NCBI GenBank assembly: GCA_023444765.1
Contig: JAEXLY010000227.1
Span: forward strand, 1 to 5,287
Direction: 5' to 3'
From: Pseudomonadota bacterium
GTDB taxonomy: Bacteria; Pseudomonadota; Gammaproteobacteria; Xanthomonadales; Xanthomonadaceae
DNA: 5,287 bases
Shown here: one piece after another, positions 5,008-5,287 of the stretch
Layout of the letters: each line of letters opens with the position of its first letter
Numbering within the stretch: the stretch's first letter is position 1
Program-made: the position numbers and the translations under genes
Notes under the pieces: generated by a model
The model's input: only the letters and a program-made list of their open reading frames with translations
What the model was told of the DNA's origin: nothing
Database searches by the model: none

Positions 5008-5287
5008 GTGGACCTCGGTAGTCGTGGACGTAAGGGCAGATGGTGCATCACTCCACCAAGGGAACTGGCGAAGACGAGTAAACCTGCCCCCTTCTTTGCT
5101 CCGACGGACTGCGAAGCCGGTCGAAACAAGCTGAGGAGGGCGACTCTGCCCCTGCATCTCCCTGCGCTGAGACTCTTTGGCCGGATCATGCCGCTTGAAG
5201 GCTGACGCGTGTGCCATGGAAGCCTCAAGCATGAGTCCCGAAACTTCTAACGTGGGACGGGAGTCTGACCCATGAGGCATGGAACTC
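5008..5287. other. Lower-GC region upstream of the FMN reductase
   Basis: By hand count 5041-5280 is about 60% GC, against roughly 70-75% in the neighbouring genes. The minus-strand frame of the reductase stays open from 5280 for 91 codons (MPHGSDSRPTLEVSGLMLEA and onward), but it matches no family I know and lacks a ribosome binding site in view. The reductase promoter should be here; I cannot locate it with confidence. The region may be part of an intergenic repeat or the edge of another gene. Confidence 0.5.

Noticed and set aside
4357..5205. 282-codon plus-strand open frame opposite the FMN reductase
   Set aside because: It mirrors the reductase codons on the other strand and is rich in His, Arg, Gly and Ala with no motif. 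It is a shadow.
5237..5262. Possible integron attC core (CGTTAGAAG on the minus strand)
   Set aside because: The last base does not fit GTTRRRY and no matching RYYYAAC partner with imperfect stem arms is found within reach.
4417..5280. 287-residue reading of the FMN reductase
   Set aside because: The flavodoxin-like fold begins at the Met at 5007 with its own GAGG site, and the N-terminal 91 codons match nothing in the family.
1..5287. CRISPR arrays, tRNA or rRNA genes, toxin-antitoxin or phage-defence modules
   Set aside because: No regularly spaced repeats, no cloverleaf or rRNA sequence, and no paired small genes of those types were seen on either strand.

Overview
The window is about 70% GC and has the codon habits and protein types of a high-GC gammaproteobacterium. 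The best guess is Xanthomonadaceae (Lysobacter, Luteimonas or a relative), inferred from the style of the M23 peptidase, the RAYT remnant and the small lipoprotein. No species marker such as rRNA is present. It looks like ordinary, eroded accessory chromosome. I do not see a convincing new multi-gene system.

Layout, left to right. Positions 1-438 hold the 3' end of an AraC-family regulator on the plus strand. Its last 26 bases overlap, tail to tail, the end of a minus-strand gene (413-1486) for a secreted M23-type metallopeptidase with an extra C-terminal domain. Positions 1487-2423 have no intact gene. They hold a hairpin, the C-terminal remnant of a LysR-type regulator (plus strand, one-base frameshift), a short 3' remnant of an unrecognised minus-strand gene, copies of a GGTGTCAGGGA-type repeat, and a run of strong GC-rich hairpins. 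A minus-strand gene at 2424-3209 encodes an outer-membrane beta-barrel protein. About 100 bases upstream of its start is a candidate operator of two TGTAC half-sites spaced 11 bases apart.

Positions 3541-3966 hold a degenerate REP-associated tyrosine transposase (RAYT, Y1/HUH family). Two opposite one-base indels keep the frame open but remove the HUH histidines, and a third ends the protein early. Two intact minus-strand genes follow: a 76-residue lipoprotein (4065-4295) and, upstream of it, an NADPH-dependent FMN reductase (4417-5007). The right end (5008-5287) is of lower GC and holds no recognisable gene, although one frame stays open through it.

The genes do not form an obvious pathway. 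Three encode exported or envelope proteins (peptidase, barrel, lipoprotein), one a cytosolic flavoprotein and one a partial regulator. The peptidase, barrel and reductase each have their own ribosome binding site and upstream gap. Only the reductase and lipoprotein could share a transcript.
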